This document shows, one piece after another, positions 1-5,828 of a DNA stretch of 9,079 bases; the stretch's first letter is position 1, and every line of letters begins with the position of its first letter. The notes under the pieces were generated by a model that was not told the origin of the DNA, made no database searches, and saw only the letters and a program-made list of their open reading frames with translations. Origin of the DNA: JBBILG01 sp037445085 (lineage in GTDB: Bacteria; Pseudomonadota; Gammaproteobacteria; Burkholderiales; Methylophilaceae); the NCBI GenBank assembly GCA_037445085.1, contig JBBILG010000072.1, positions 1-9,079 of the forward strand. Direction: 5' to 3'. The position numbers and the translations under genes were made by a program.

Positions 1-31
1 CCCGGCGGGCGTGAACCTGCTCCCTGCTCAT
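1..31 (-). CDS. trpC: Start of a downstream trp operon gene, probably trpC (partial)
   Basis: An ATG at 31-29 overlaps the trpD stop codon in an ATGA arrangement and opens a frame that runs off the left edge. Only ten codons are visible (MSREQVHARR). A purine-rich ribosome binding site, GGGGGAG, lies about four bases upstream inside the end of trpD, so translation from this ATG is plausible. In proteobacterial trp operons trpD is normally followed by trpC, the indole-3-glycerol phosphate synthase that acts after the phosphoribosylanthranilate made by TrpD is isomerised. Identification rests on position only. The visible residues do not resemble a typical TrpC N terminus closely, so either the true start lies further downstream or the gene is something else. 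Confidence 0.45.
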   Translation of the reverse strand, partial: MSREQVHARR

Positions 32-1068
32 GCCGCTCCCCCAAAGGACTGCGTCTTGCGCACGAATTCGTCGAGCTTGGCGCGTGCCGCGCCGGAGGCG
101 ATGAGGTCGCGTGCGCGGGCGATGCCCTCGGCGATGGAGCCAGCCAGGTTGGCGGTATAGAGGGCGGCGCCGGCGTTGAAGAGGACGATGTCGCGCGCCG
201 GGCCGGGCCGGTCATCCAGCACGCCCAGCAGGACGTCGCGCGATTCCTCGGCGTTTTCCACGCGCAGCCTGCGCATGCCGGACATGGCGAGGCCGTAATC
301 CTCGGGATGGATCTGGTATTCGCGCACCTCGTTGTCCTTGAGCTCGGCCACCAAGGTGGCGGCGCCCAGGCTGATCTCGTCCAGGCCGTCGAGGCCGTGC
401 ACCACCAGCACGTGACGGGCGCCGAGACGCTGCATGACGCGTACCTGGATGCCGACCAGATCCGGGTGGAACACGCCCATCAGGGTGTTGGGTGCGCCGG
501 CCGGGTTGGTGAGCGGCCCCAGGATGTTGAAAATGGTGCGCACTCCCATCTCGCGCCGCACCTGGGCGACGCTCTTCATGGCGCTGTGGTGGCTGGGAGC
601 GAACATGAAGCCGATGCCGGTGGCGGCGATACATTCGGCCACCTGCTGCGGCGTGAGCATCAGGTTGACGCCCAGCGCCTCCAGCACGTCGGCGCTGCCG
701 GATTTCGACGACACGCCGCGGTTGCCGTGCTTGGCCACGCGCGCGCCGCCGGCCGCGGCGACGAAAATGGTGGCGGTGGAGATGTTGAAGGTGTGCGAGG
801 CATCGCCGCCCGTGCCGACCACGTCGACGAAGTGGTCGTGCGGCGGCGGCACTTCCACCCTGGCCGCCAGCTCGCGCATCACGACGGCTGCGGCGGTGAC
901 CTCGCCGATGGTTTCCTTCTTGGTGCGCAGTCCGGTGAGGATGGCGGCCGTCATCACCGGCGACACCTCGCCGGCCATGATCTGGCGCATCAGCGACAGC
1001 ATCTCGTCATAGAAGATTTCACGGTGCTCGATGGTGCGCTGCAGTGCCTGCTGGGGAGTGATGGTCAT
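28..1068 (-). CDS. trpD: Anthranilate phosphoribosyltransferase TrpD
   Basis: TrpD transfers the phosphoribosyl group of PRPP to anthranilate, the second step of tryptophan synthesis, in the cytoplasm. The 346-residue product has normal length for the family. The N-terminal helical region (about 1-75) is followed by the PRPP-binding glycine loop GTGGD at 85-89, the signature KHGNRGVSSKSGSADVLEALG region at 113-133, FNILGPLTNP at 180-189 and the acidic metal-binding segment GLDGLDE at 225-231. NAGAALY occurs near 298-304. The start is an ATG preceded by AAGGA at suitable spacing. It lies 33 bp after trpG on the same strand, and its stop overlaps the start of the next gene, so trpG, trpD and the next gene look cotranscribed. 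No defect is seen. It is a monofunctional TrpD, not fused to the TrpG amidotransferase domain as in some enterobacteria. Confidence 0.97.
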   Translation of the reverse strand: MTITPQQALQRTIEHREIFYDEMLSLMRQIMAGEVSPVMTAAILTGLRTKKETIGEVTAAAVVMRELAARVEVPPPHDHFVDVVGTGGDASHTFNISTATIFVAAAGGARVAKHGNRGVSSKSGSADVLEALGVNLMLTPQQVAECIAATGIGFMFAPSHHSAMKSVAQVRREMGVRTIFNILGPLTNPAGAPNTLMGVFHPDLVGIQVRVMQRLGARHVLVVHGLDGLDEISLGAATLVAELKDNEVREYQIHPEDYGLAMSGMRRLRVENAEESRDVLLGVLDDRPGPARDIVLFNAGAALYTANLAGSIAEGIARARDLIASGAARAKLDEFVRKTQSFGGAA

Positions 1069-1101
1069 GGGATTCCTTGTTCGTCGCGCCAGCCCGCGCG
1101 G

Positions 1102-1671
1102 TCAACGGTTCTGTTCGAGGAAGTTGCGCAGCATGTCGTGGCCGTATTCGGTGAGGATGGATTCCGGATGGAACTGCACGCCTTCCACCGCCAGCGTCTT
1201 GTGGCGCACGCCCATGATTTCGCCATCCTCGGTCCATGCGGTGATGTCCAGGCAGCCCGGGCAGCTCTCGCGCTCGATCACCAGCGAGTGGTAGCGCGTG
1301 GCGGTGAACGGATTGGGCAGGCCCCTGAACACACCGGTGTCCTGGTGAAAAATCGAGGAGGTTTTGCCGTGCATGAGCTGCCTGGCGTGCACGATCCTGC
1401 CGCCGAAGGCCTGGCCGATGCTCTGATGGCCCAGGCAGACGCCCAGGATGGGAATCCTGCCGGCGAATTCGTGGATCAGCGGCACCGAGATGCCGGCCTC
1501 GTTGGGCGTGCATGGTCCCGGCGAGATGACGATATGGTCCGGTTTGAGTTTGCCCACTTCCTCCACCGTGATCTCGTCGTTGCGGAACACGCGCACGTCT
1601 TCGCCGAGTTCGCCGAAATACTGCACTAGGTTGTAGGTGAACGAATCGTAGTTGTCCAGCATGAACAGCAT
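1102..1671 (-). CDS. trpG: Anthranilate synthase component II (glutamine amidotransferase) TrpG
   Basis: This is a class I glutamine amidotransferase that releases ammonia from glutamine for anthranilate synthase component I (TrpE). The 189-residue protein begins with the typical MLDNYDSFTYNLVQ block. It carries PGPCTPNEAG at 51-60 and the nucleophile elbow GVCLGHQ with catalytic Cys79. His168 and Glu170 in FHPES complete the triad. Such proteins often also serve PabB in folate synthesis (TrpG/PabA), so a dual role is possible but is not shown by sequence. Its ATG lies only 3 nt after the fabB stop, with AAGGGG inside the end of fabB as the ribosome binding site, so translation is probably coupled to fabB. 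Unusually, trpE is not the adjacent upstream gene, because fabA and fabB lie between them. Confidence 0.96.
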   Translation of the reverse strand: MLFMLDNYDSFTYNLVQYFGELGEDVRVFRNDEITVEEVGKLKPDHIVISPGPCTPNEAGISVPLIHEFAGRIPILGVCLGHQSIGQAFGGRIVHARQLMHGKTSSIFHQDTGVFRGLPNPFTATRYHSLVIERESCPGCLDITAWTEDGEIMGVRHKTLAVEGVQFHPESILTEYGHDMLRNFLEQNR

Positions 1672-1674
1672 GGA

Positions 1675-2892
1675 TTACAGCCCCTTGCGCGAGAATGCCA
1701 GGGTGGCGTTGGTGCCGCCGAAGCCGAAGCTGTTGGAAAGCGCAGTCTGGATGTCGGCGTTGTCGATGCGGTTACGCACGATGTTGAAGCCTTCCGCGGC
1801 CGGGTCCAGCGTTTCGACGTTGGCCGAGGCAGCGATGAAGCGGTGCTCCATCATCAGCAGCGTATAGACCGCCTCGTTGACGCCGGCGGCGCCCAGTGCG
1901 TGGCCGGACAGCGACTTGGTAGAGGCGATGGCGGGGGTCTGCCCGGCGAACACCTCGCGAATGGCTTCCAGTTCCTTGATGTCGCCTACCGGCGTGCTGG
2001 TGCCATGGGTGTTGATGTAATCCACCGGACCCTCCACGCCGGCCAGCGCCATGCGCATGCAGCGCACCGCGCCTTCGCCGGACGGGGCCACCATGTCGTA
2101 GCCGTCGGAAGTCGCGCCGTAGCCGACGATTTCGGCATAAATCTTCGCGCCGCGCGCCCTGGCGTGTTCGTATTCTTCCAGTACCAGGATGCCGCCGCCG
2201 CCGGAGATGACGAAGCCGTCGCGGTGGGCATCGTAGGTGCGCGAGGCCCTCGCCGGCGTGTCGTTGTACTTGGAAGACAGCGCACCCATGGCGTCGAACA
2301 TGAAGGAGAGCGTCCAGTGCTCCTCCTCGGCGCCACCGGCGAACACGATGTCCTGCTTGCCCATCTGGATCTGCTCGACGCCCGCGCCGATGCAGTGCGC
2401 GCTGGTGGCGCAGGCGGAGCTGATGGCGTAGTTGATGCCCTTGATTGCGGCGCCGGTGGCGAGGCAGGCGGACACGCCGCTCGCCATGGCCTTGGTCACC
2501 ATGTAGGGGCCGACGCGGCGCACGCCCTTTTCGCGCAGGGTGTCGATGCCTTCCAGGATGCTCTCGTGGGAGGCGCCGCCCGCGCCGACGATGAGGCCGG
2601 TGCGTACGTTGGAGACCAGTTCCGGCGGCAGCCCGGCGTCGGCGATGGCCTCCTGCATGGCGAGCCAGGCATAGGCATGGCCCTTGGCCATGAAGCGCAT
2701 CAGCTTGCGGTCGATGTGTGCCTGCACGTCGAGCCCGATCGAGCCGGCGACCTGCGAGCGCAGGCCCTGCTCGGCGTATTCCTGCTGGAAGGTGATGCCG
2801 GAGCGCCCGTGATACAGACTGTCGAGCACCTCGGCCTTGTGGTTGCCCAGGCTGGACACGACGCCCATCCCGGTGACGACGACGCGGCGCAT
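1675..2892 (-). CDS. fabB: 3-oxoacyl-ACP synthase I (KAS I) FabB
   Basis: FabB condenses malonyl-ACP with acyl-ACP. It is the elongation enzyme that accepts the cis-3-decenoyl-ACP made by FabA, giving unsaturated fatty acids. With the start chosen here the product has 405 residues, close to the 406 of E. coli FabB. Sequence marks are the N-terminal VVVTGMGVVS, the nucleophile in SSACATSAH (Cys161), the two active-site histidines in NTHGTSTP (His296) and SGHALGAAG (His331), Lys326, and the C-terminal FGFGGTNA at 389-396. FabB-type rather than FabF-type identity is supported by near-continuous resemblance to E. coli FabB, for example AMASGVSACLAT and KYNDTP. A GTG two codons upstream (2898) is in frame, but it lies only 2 nt from the strong AGGAGG, so the ATG at 2892 is preferred. 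The gene sits directly after fabA and 3 nt before trpG. Confidence 0.95.
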   Translation of the reverse strand: MRRVVVTGMGVVSSLGNHKAEVLDSLYHGRSGITFQQEYAEQGLRSQVAGSIGLDVQAHIDRKLMRFMAKGHAYAWLAMQEAIADAGLPPELVSNVRTGLIVGAGGASHESILEGIDTLREKGVRRVGPYMVTKAMASGVSACLATGAAIKGINYAISSACATSAHCIGAGVEQIQMGKQDIVFAGGAEEEHWTLSFMFDAMGALSSKYNDTPARASRTYDAHRDGFVISGGGGILVLEEYEHARARGAKIYAEIVGYGATSDGYDMVAPSGEGAVRCMRMALAGVEGPVDYINTHGTSTPVGDIKELEAIREVFAGQTPAIASTKSLSGHALGAAGVNEAVYTLLMMEHRFIAASANVETLDPAAEGFNIVRNRIDNADIQTALSNSFGFGGTNATLAFSRKGL

Positions 2893-2900
2893 ATGCACGC

Positions 2901-2906
2901 CCTCCT
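2901..2906 (-). promoter_or_regulatory. Ribosome binding site of fabB, overlapping the fabA stop
   Basis: AGGAGG on the minus strand overlaps the fabA TAG stop (2907-2905). It is 8 nt from the ATG at 2892 but only 2 nt from the alternative GTG at 2898. The spacing favours the ATG as the fabB start and suggests translational coupling of fabA and fabB. Confidence 0.75.
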
Positions 2907-3420
2907 AAAAATTGTCCGTGCGCGTGAACAGGCCGACGCGCAGATCCCTGGCCGCGTAGATTTCGCGGCCGTCCACTTCCATGCGCGCATCGGCGATGCC
3001 CATCACCAGCTTGCGCATGATCAGGCGCTTGATGTCGATGTAATAGCGCACCGCCCTGGCGCTGGGCAGCACCTGGCCGGTGAACTTGACTTCGCCGGCG
3101 CCCAGCGCGCGGCCGCGCCCCTGGCCGCCGCTCCAGCCGAGAAAGAAGCCGACCAGTTGCCACATGGCGTCCAGCCCCAGGCAGCCGGGCATCACCGGAT
3201 CGCCCTCGAAGTGGCAGCCGAAGAACCACAGGTCCGGCCTCACGTCGAGCTCGGCGATGATCTGGCCGTTGCCGTAGGCGCCGCCGCCGCCGGTGATGGA
3301 CACGATGCGGTCGAACATCAGCATGGGCGGCAGCGGAAGCTGGGCATTGCCCGGGCCGAACATTTCGCCGCGGCCGCAGGTGAGGAGTTCTTCGTAGGTG
3401 TAGCTGTTTTTGGATTGCAT
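2905..3420 (-). CDS. fabA: 3-hydroxydecanoyl-ACP dehydratase/isomerase FabA
   Basis: FabA dehydrates 3-hydroxydecanoyl-ACP and isomerises the trans-2 product to cis-3-decenoyl-ACP, the branch point of anaerobic unsaturated fatty acid synthesis. The protein has 171 residues, matching the usual length, and is a single hot-dog domain. The family core DLWFFGCHFEGDPVMPGCLGL is present with catalytic His70, followed by Asp84 in LDAMWQLVGF. GEVKFTGQVLP and the C-terminal RDLRVGLF also match E. coli FabA closely, which separates it from FabZ (shorter, without this pattern). The ATG start has no strong Shine-Dalgarno match, so its translation may depend on structure in the 106-bp leader after trpE, which contains two hairpins. 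It forms a pair with fabB, and both are embedded in the trp operon between trpE and trpG. Confidence 0.96.
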   Translation of the reverse strand: MQSKNSYTYEELLTCGRGEMFGPGNAQLPLPPMLMFDRIVSITGGGGAYGNGQIIAELDVRPDLWFFGCHFEGDPVMPGCLGLDAMWQLVGFFLGWSGGQGRGRALGAGEVKFTGQVLPSARAVRYYIDIKRLIMRKLVMGIADARMEVDGREIYAARDLRVGLFTRTDNF

Positions 3421-3445
3421 CGTGCCAGGCCGGAAATTGGAGTTT

Positions 3446-3474
3446 GGCTGCTATTTTCGCCGGAAACGGCAGCC
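3446..3474 (-). other. Hairpin in the fabA leader
   Basis: An inverted repeat with 6-bp outer arms GGCTGC/GCAGCC (3446-3451 and 3469-3474) encloses an inner TTTC/GAAA stem (3455-3458 and 3463-3466) around a four-base loop. It ends 25 bp before the fabA ATG and has no T-tract typical of a terminator. It could be a leader RNA structure for fabA or an mRNA stabilising hairpin. Function is inferred only. Confidence 0.4.
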
Positions 3475-3475
3475 G

Positions 3476-3500
3476 AAGAAAGCCCCGTTGCCAGCGGGGC
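3476..3500 (-). terminator. Probable intrinsic terminator between trpE and fabA
   Basis: On the minus strand the stem GCCCCG (3500-3495) pairs perfectly with CGGGGC (3487-3482) across a 7-nt loop CTGGCAA and is followed by TTTCTT (3481-3476). The T-tract is short and broken by one C, so termination may be partial. It lies about 30 bp after the trpE stop, in the correct orientation for trpE. The plus strand has no T-tract after the stem, so it works only leftward. If active, it would reduce transcription into fabA-fabB-trpG-trpD. Confidence 0.5.
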
Positions 3501-3513
3501 CGATGTCGCGCGG

Positions 3514-3530
3514 CTGAAACGGGCTTTCAG
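3514..3530 (-). repeat. Short inverted repeat overlapping the trpE stop codon
   Basis: On the minus strand CTGAAA and TTTCAG pair across the 5-base loop GCCCG. The trpE TGA (3529-3527) lies in the first arm. It is a weak 6-bp AT-containing stem just upstream of the probable terminator and may be incidental. Confidence 0.3.
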
Positions 3531-5014
3531 TCGCCGCCGTTGTCGAGGCCGGCCAGCACCAGTTCCGCGGCGCGCAGCACGGCGCGCGCCTTGTTCTGGG
3601 TTTCCGTCCATTCGCTGTCCGGCAGCGAGTCGGCGACGATGCCGGCACCCGCCTGCACGTACAGCGAGCCGTGCCTGAGGACGGCGGTGCGGATGGCGAT
3701 GGCGAGGTCCATGTCGCCGTTGAAGCCGAGATAACCCACCGCACCGGCATAGATGCCGCGCCTGCTCGGCTCCAGATCATCGATGATTTCCATGGCGCGC
3801 ACCTTGGGCGCGCCGGACACGGTGCCGGCGGGGAAGGTGGCCCGCAGCACGTCGATGGCGCCCATGCCTGGCTTGAGCCGGCCTTCGACGTTGGAGACGA
3901 TGTGCATGACGTGCGAGTAACGCTCGATCACCATGTTCTCGGTGACCTTGACGGAGCCGGTCACGGCCACCCGGCCGACGTCATTGCGGCCGAGGTCCAT
4001 CAGTTGCACGTGTTCGGCGCGCTCCTTGGGGTCGGCCAGCAGTTCATCCGCCAAGGCGAGGTCTTCCTCGCGCGTCCTGCCGCGCGGGCGCGTGCCGGCG
4101 ATGGGGCGCACGGTGACGGTGTCGTCTTCCAGCCGCACCAGGATTTCCGGCGAGGAGCCCACCACGTGGTGGTCGCCCATGTCGTAGTAGAACATGTAAG
4201 GCGAGGGGTTGAGGCTGCGCAGCGCGCGGTACAGCGACAGGGGCGGCGCCGGAAAGGGCTGCGACATGCGCTGCGACAGCACCACCTGCATGATGTCGCC
4301 GTCGAAGATGTAGCGCTTGGCCTGCTCCACCGCCGCCTTGAAGCCGGCCTCGCCGAATTCGGAAACGGCCGCGGCCGGCGCCATGGGGGGCGCGGAGGGG
4401 ATGGGCACCGGCTGGCGCAGGTCGCCGATCAACTGGCTCAGGCGCGCCCGGGCATTGCGGTAGGCATTGGGCTCGCCGGGGTCGGCATGGACGACGAAGG
4501 TGAGCTGGTCGGAAAGGTTGTCCACCACCGCCAGCTCCTCGGTGAGCAACAGCAGCACGTCCGGCGTGCCGAGCGCGTCGGGCTTGGCGGTGCCTGCCAG
4601 GCGGCGCTCGATGTGGCGGATGGTGTCGTAGCCGAAATAGCCGGCTAGCCCCCCCGTGTAGCGCGGCAGGCCGGACAGCGGGGCGGGGCGGAAACGCGCC
4701 TGGTAGGCCTGGATGAAGTCCAGCGGATTGGTGTCGGCGGCGGATTCGAGAATTTGCCCGTCACGTTCCACCCGCACGGCGCGGCCATGGGCGACGATGC
4801 GCGTGCGCGCCGGCAGGCCGATAAAAGAGTAGCGGCCGAAGCGCTCGCCGCCTTGCACCGATTCCAGCAGATAGGAATACGGGCGGTTGGCCAGCTTGAG
4901 ATAGAGCGACAGCGGCGTGTCGAGATCCGCGTAGGTCTGCGCCACCAGCGGGATGCGATTGTAACCCTGGCGGGCGAGGCTGTCGAATTCCTGTTCGGTG
5001 AGGCTGTGCAGCAT
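3527..5014 (-). CDS. trpE: Anthranilate synthase component I TrpE
   Basis: TrpE converts chorismate and ammonia (from TrpG) to anthranilate, the first committed step of tryptophan synthesis. With the ATG at 5014 the protein has 495 residues, normal for the family. The N-terminal domain holds LLES at 49-52, the part of the tryptophan feedback-inhibition site conserved in TrpE. The chorismate-binding domain shows RPIAGTRPRG at 303-312, ERAEHVQLMDLGRND at 331-345, the FPAGTVSGAPKVRAMEII region from 394, and QAGAGIVADS at 454-463. GGAG lies about 10 nt upstream of the ATG, separated by seven T. The frame is open upstream to an ATG at 5092, but that extension is proline-rich, unlike TrpE, and overlaps the leader peptide Trp codons, so it is rejected. 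The gene follows gph and the leader and is followed by a probable terminator and fabA. Confidence 0.97.
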   Translation of the reverse strand: MLHSLTEQEFDSLARQGYNRIPLVAQTYADLDTPLSLYLKLANRPYSYLLESVQGGERFGRYSFIGLPARTRIVAHGRAVRVERDGQILESAADTNPLDFIQAYQARFRPAPLSGLPRYTGGLAGYFGYDTIRHIERRLAGTAKPDALGTPDVLLLLTEELAVVDNLSDQLTFVVHADPGEPNAYRNARARLSQLIGDLRQPVPIPSAPPMAPAAAVSEFGEAGFKAAVEQAKRYIFDGDIMQVVLSQRMSQPFPAPPLSLYRALRSLNPSPYMFYYDMGDHHVVGSSPEILVRLEDDTVTVRPIAGTRPRGRTREEDLALADELLADPKERAEHVQLMDLGRNDVGRVAVTGSVKVTENMVIERYSHVMHIVSNVEGRLKPGMGAIDVLRATFPAGTVSGAPKVRAMEIIDDLEPSRRGIYAGAVGYLGFNGDMDLAIAIRTAVLRHGSLYVQAGAGIVADSLPDSEWTETQNKARAVLRAAELVLAGLDNGGD

Positions 5015-5079
5015 GAAAAAAATTCTCCGGATGTCGTCGAATGGCGGCGGGTGTGGAGCGGCGCCGGGCGGGTGATGGC
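5015..5079 (-). promoter_or_regulatory. Putative attenuator / trpE leader region
   Basis: This is the stretch between the Trp-rich leader peptide stop and the trpE start. The transcript can fold in competing ways. GGCT (5100-5097) can pair with AGCC (5080-5077) around the Trp codons. GGTGGCGC (5090-5083) can pair with GCGCCGCT (5064-5057) using two or three wobble pairs. CGGCG (5066-5062) can pair with CGCCG (5049-5045). CTCC (5058-5055) can pair with GGAG (5028-5025), the presumed trpE ribosome binding site. Seven T (5022-5016) end one base before the ATG. No strong stem abuts this T-run, so a textbook terminator is not seen. Control could act by hiding the ribosome binding site or through Rho. 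The mechanism is inferred. Confidence 0.45.
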
Positions 5080-5124
5080 TCAGCGCCACCATCGCCAGCC
5101 GGTTCGGGACGGGAAGCGGGGCAT
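5080..5124 (-). CDS. trpL: Trp leader peptide (attenuation), 14 codons
   Basis: An ATG at 5124, 4 nt after the gph TGA, opens a 14-codon frame reading MPRFPSRTGWRWWR and ending in TGA at 5082-5080. Three of its last five sense codons are TGG (5097-5095, 5091-5089, 5088-5086). Tryptophan is the rarest amino acid, so W-R-W-W in a mini-ORF directly before trpE is the known signature of a trp attenuation leader. When charged tRNA-Trp is scarce the ribosome stalls there and changes the folding of the downstream RNA. AAGG about nine bases upstream may serve as a weak ribosome binding site, and coupling to gph translation is also possible. The stop lies 65 nt before the trpE ATG. Being inside a proximal operon transcript, it would regulate trpE independently of rpe and gph. 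Expression is not proven by sequence alone. Confidence 0.8.
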   Translation of the reverse strand: MPRFPSRTGWRWWR

Positions 5125-5128
5125 TCGG

Positions 5129-5824
5129 TCAGGCCTTGCGGATCAGGGCGGCGGCGGCGAGCAGGCTGTCCACCACCGCATCGGCGTCGAGCTCGCCCAC
5201 CGGGCGCCCGCGGTTGTAGCCGTAAGGCACGCAGAATACGTGGCAGCCGGCGGCGCGCGCAGCCTGGGTGTCGTTGAGGGAGTCGCCGATCAGCAGCATC
5301 CGCTCCGGCGGGATGCCGAACACTTTGCAGGCGTGCAGCAGTGGCAGCGGGTCGGGTTTGCCCCTGGGCAGGGTGTCGCCGCACAGGATCAGCTCGAAGT
5401 AATCATGGAGGCCGGTATCCTTCAGCAGCGGCACGGTGAATCTTTCCGCCTTGTTGGTGATGCAGGCGAGACGATGGCCGGCTTTTTGCAACGCCTGCAG
5501 TCCCTCCACTACATCTGGGAAAGGGCGGCTGTGCAGGCTGACCACCTCGGCGTAGTGCCTTTCGAAAATGGGACGGGCGCGCTCGAACAGTGATGCGTCC
5601 GGCTCGCCGTCCATGCTGCCGGTGAGGACGCGCTTGATCAGGCGTGACACGCCGTTGCCGATGTAGGTTCCGACCGTTTCTTCCGGCACCGGCGGCAGGC
5701 CCAGCTCGGCCATCATGCGGCGGGCGGCCTCGGCGATGTCGGGTGCGGTGTGCAGCAGTGTGCCGTCGAGGTCGATCACCACGGCGGAGATTTCGAGCGG
5801 CCGCGCGGGGGAGTGCTCGCGCAC
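5129..5824 (-). CDS. gph: Phosphoglycolate phosphatase (HAD family) Gph
   Basis: Gph hydrolyses 2-phosphoglycolate to glycolate, salvaging the product of DNA 3'-end repair or of Rubisco oxygenation. The 231-residue protein has all HAD motifs: DLDGT at 18-22 with nucleophile Asp18 and acid/base Asp20, motif II Thr123 in CITNK, motif III Lys156 in GKPDPLP, and motif IV GDSLND at 180-185. A helical cap domain occupies about residues 24-95. The start is GTG at 5824, with GGGGAG and GAGG just upstream, 4 nt after the stop of the lipoprotein gene. HAD phosphatases vary in substrate, but placement between rpe and trpE is the conserved proteobacterial context of gph. The Trp-rich leader begins 4 nt after its stop. 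Confidence 0.9.
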   Translation of the reverse strand: MREHSPARPLEISAVVIDLDGTLLHTAPDIAEAARRMMAELGLPPVPEETVGTYIGNGVSRLIKRVLTGSMDGEPDASLFERARPIFERHYAEVVSLHSRPFPDVVEGLQALQKAGHRLACITNKAERFTVPLLKDTGLHDYFELILCGDTLPRGKPDPLPLLHACKVFGIPPERMLLIGDSLNDTQAARAAGCHVFCVPYGYNRGRPVGELDADAVVDSLLAAAALIRKA

Positions 5825-5828
5825 CGCC

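Noticed and set aside
307..1629. Long plus-strand open frame (440 codons) opposite trpD and trpG
   Set aside because: It is antisense to two clearly conserved genes. The translation is rich in His, Ala, Gly and Val without any recognisable motif, the usual shadow frame of GC-rich coding DNA.
1843..3678. Long plus-strand open frame (611 codons) opposite fabB and fabA
   Set aside because: It covers the antisense of two complete conserved genes and their leader, has low-complexity composition, and shows no domain pattern.
5015..5092. Upstream in-frame start for trpE at 5092
   Set aside because: The added 26 residues are proline- and histidine-rich and unlike TrpE N termini. They would also overlap the Trp-rich leader peptide in another frame. 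The ATG at 5014 begins a typical TrpE and has GGAG upstream.
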